This document shows positions 62,801 through 64,000 of a stretch of DNA of 64,000 nucleotides, piece after piece. Numbering within the stretch: position 1 is the first letter of the stretch; every line of letters begins with the position of its first letter. The notes under the pieces are model-generated. The model searched no databases. It was not told where the DNA came from and saw only the letters and a list, made by a program, of their open reading frames with translations. Source of the stretch: Trichobilharzia szidati (Eukaryota > Platyhelminthes > Trematoda > Strigeidida > Schistosomatidae); contig OX235273.1 in NCBI GenBank assembly GCA_944472155.2, positions 83,198,793 through 83,262,792 on the forward strand, in the 5' to 3' direction. Made by a program: the position numbers and the translations under genes.

Positions 62801-63743
62801 GTCTACAATTTTGTCTTGCTGACAGCTGTCACCACACATTCACCTCATAATTTCATTTTGGATTTCTCTCTTCTTACTCCTCTTCGCCTAGTTTACTTCA
62901 CGCCATTATTGTCGTCATTGTCTTTTATCCTGCGGATTTTCAATAGACTTCTGTTGTCTCTGTTAGTTGGGTTCAGTTCACTATATGTCCACTAAATTTT
63001 TTCATCATATGCTTCTGTTGTCATCCCTGGAACTCACATTCAGCAAACCCAATTTACTTATAGTTCTGTAGTATTGATATGTTTTCAGAGCAAAACAATT
63101 ACAGGGGACAATTGCTTTTGATAGATTCTCCTTCAGACTCCACAACTATTTATACATTAATCTTTGGCTCAGAAAAGTCACTAAAGACAAGCTAGATTCA
63201 TATCAGAAATTGTATTGTGCTACTGGTACCCAATTGAATAATAGTCAGTTGGTTTTGACTGTTGCTTAAATCCATATGAAATGTGTAGTCAATAAGCACG
63301 TGGGACTAAATCAGATTAAATAATTCAGTGGTGTGTGTTTGAGCATGTAAACTCGACAAAAAGTACAGATTTATTGGGCGAGTGTAGTTAGTGACGTTAG
63401 AGACAATATAATTACTGCTTATTAGGAAGAGTAGTTTTGTGATCAATACACCATTTGTTGTAGAGACTAGTTAATGTTCCAACTACGTTTTACCCTGTTT
63501 AGCTTGAAGGTGAATGGAGTGGAGTATTGCGATGCAGCATGCTCTGGTATTATAGATACTGGGACATCCTTGATAGTCGGATCTAATGCAGTGGTGGGTA
63601 AAATTAATTCCCAACTCGGTGCCGTATCTGCAACGGATGGGGAGTATAAAGTCGACTGCGGTAATCTCAATAACCTTCCTCCCATTGAGTTTATCTTCAA
63701 GGAGAGAAGATATGTATATCAAGCAAAAGATTACGTGGTTAAA
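56878..63743 (+). CDS. Gene E: cathepsin D-like aspartic protease, exons 1-5 of 6 in window
   Basis: Inverted near-duplicate of gene A. Exons: 56878-57075, 60061-60303, 60343-60542, 61543-61662 and 63503-63743, with exactly the same lengths and phases as A (198, 243, 200, 120, 241). The last exon, expected to start about 0.7 kb after 63743, lies beyond the window. The predicted exon 1, 2, 4 and 5 peptides are identical to gene A; exon 3 differs at two residues (RSQ for RNQ, VSR for VSI). Both DTG active sites are intact and the flap is YIVGS. The start ATG was chosen by position after the TATA-like box and by exact agreement with the signal peptide in A. Introns 1-4 are about 2985, 39, 1000 and 1840 bp and carry the same old repeats as gene A. 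No lesion is visible, so it is probably functional, subject to exon 6. Confidence 0.88.
58050..59600 (+). mobile_element. Degenerate retroelement-like sequence in intron 1 of gene E
   Basis: Copy of the intron 1 relic in gene A. Around 59000-59060 a frame reads IPLLKNVWKERQVPASWK and then a stop, similar to RTE/CR1-type reverse transcriptase. No intact domain remains. Confidence 0.3.
62485..63038 (+). repeat. LTR-like repeat in intron 4 of gene E
   Basis: Partner of 3994-4546. TGT...ACA ends, 554 bp. Possible solo LTR of a Gypsy-type element. Confidence 0.4.
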
Positions 63744-64000
63744 GTAAGTATAGATTTTCAGTTGAATTTTCTGATATTCTGTGATGAGCAAAAGTTTATT
63801 CATTCTCCGTTGTGAATATTTCAACCATCATTTTATTTTATATCGTCAGTGAATAAAGTATGACCGAATTGATTGCCAGGTATCGCTGAGTCAGTCAAGG
63901 TCAGTCATCCGTCTTACAAAAACGCGTAAATCATACTTGTTGTTATGAAATAAATTTCAACACATTTTGAACTCCATGTGAACAGATAGACAGTGTCACT

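Larger units (their letters stand above)
53750..64000. repeat. Right arm of a >10 kb inverted duplication
   Basis: Partner of 3051-14300 in opposite orientation. It carries gene E and a PLE copy and is cut by the window end. The inner boundary coincides with the PLE: sequence upstream of about 53750 continues the PLE here, but is unrelated upstream of the left copy. Confidence 0.9.

Noticed and set aside
1..64000. CRISPR arrays, bacterial operons, rRNA genes or spliced-leader genes
   Set aside because: No spaced direct repeats, no rRNA-like sequence and no spliced-leader-like sequence seen; gene structure is clearly eukaryotic.

Overview
The window looks like the nuclear genome of a blood fluke (Schistosoma or a close trematode; species not resolved). 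It is AT-rich, with short coding exons separated by long introns. The mobile elements are of kinds known from schistosomes: an RTE-type LINE, Penelope-like elements (PLEs) with a GIY-YIG endonuclease, remnants of Ty3/Gypsy-like and BEL/Pao-like gag genes, and a tRNA-derived SINE. There is nothing bacterial here: no operons, no ribosome binding sites, no CRISPR.

The host content is a cluster of pepsin-family (A1) aspartic proteases of cathepsin D type, each built on the same six-exon plan. Gene A (minus, 2398-10154) is complete and predicts 387 residues. Gene E (plus, 56878 to beyond the window) is its near-identical partner and lacks only its last exon at the window edge. Gene B (plus, 24496-28771) is intact except for one nonsense codon. 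Gene C (minus, 36538-40921) has lost exon 4 and has a damaged second active site. Gene D (minus, about 17523-17687) is a lone decayed exon 5.

A and E lie in the arms of a large inverted duplication: about 3051-14300 on the left matches about 53750-64000 on the right, and the right arm continues out of the window. About 39 kb separates the arms. Each arm also carries the same PLE copy at its inner end. The A and E promoters face inward and the genes are transcribed outward. B and C converge on each other inside the spacer.

Spacer and edges: 1-2397 nothing recognised; 11450-12530 a second-family PLE fragment found only in the left arm; 14733-14974 and 30220-30472 a pair of LTR-like repeats; 15240-15490 an RTE 3' fragment; 21063-22322 a foldback element inside a duplicated host segment; 32400-32960 a LINE tail; 32998-33759 a BEL/Pao-like gag ORF; 34700-35490 another PLE fragment; 43408-46920 an almost full-length RTE element with 115-bp tandem repeats at its 5' end and a (TGA)11 tail at its 3' end; 46920-48700 a purine-rich tract; 48713-49110 a Gypsy-like gag relic; 49320-50000 an RTE relic; about 52866-53040 a SINE; 53075-53190 inverted PLE scraps.

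Genes A, B and E share a core promoter layout (a CTGACAACAAAC element in B and E, a CCAAT box, and a TATA-like AATATAAG), so they were probably expressed together. The encoded enzymes have signal peptides and should be secreted or lysosomal/gut proteases; schistosome cathepsin D enzymes are known to digest host haemoglobin. All copies have an altered active-site flap, which hints at a specialised subfamily.
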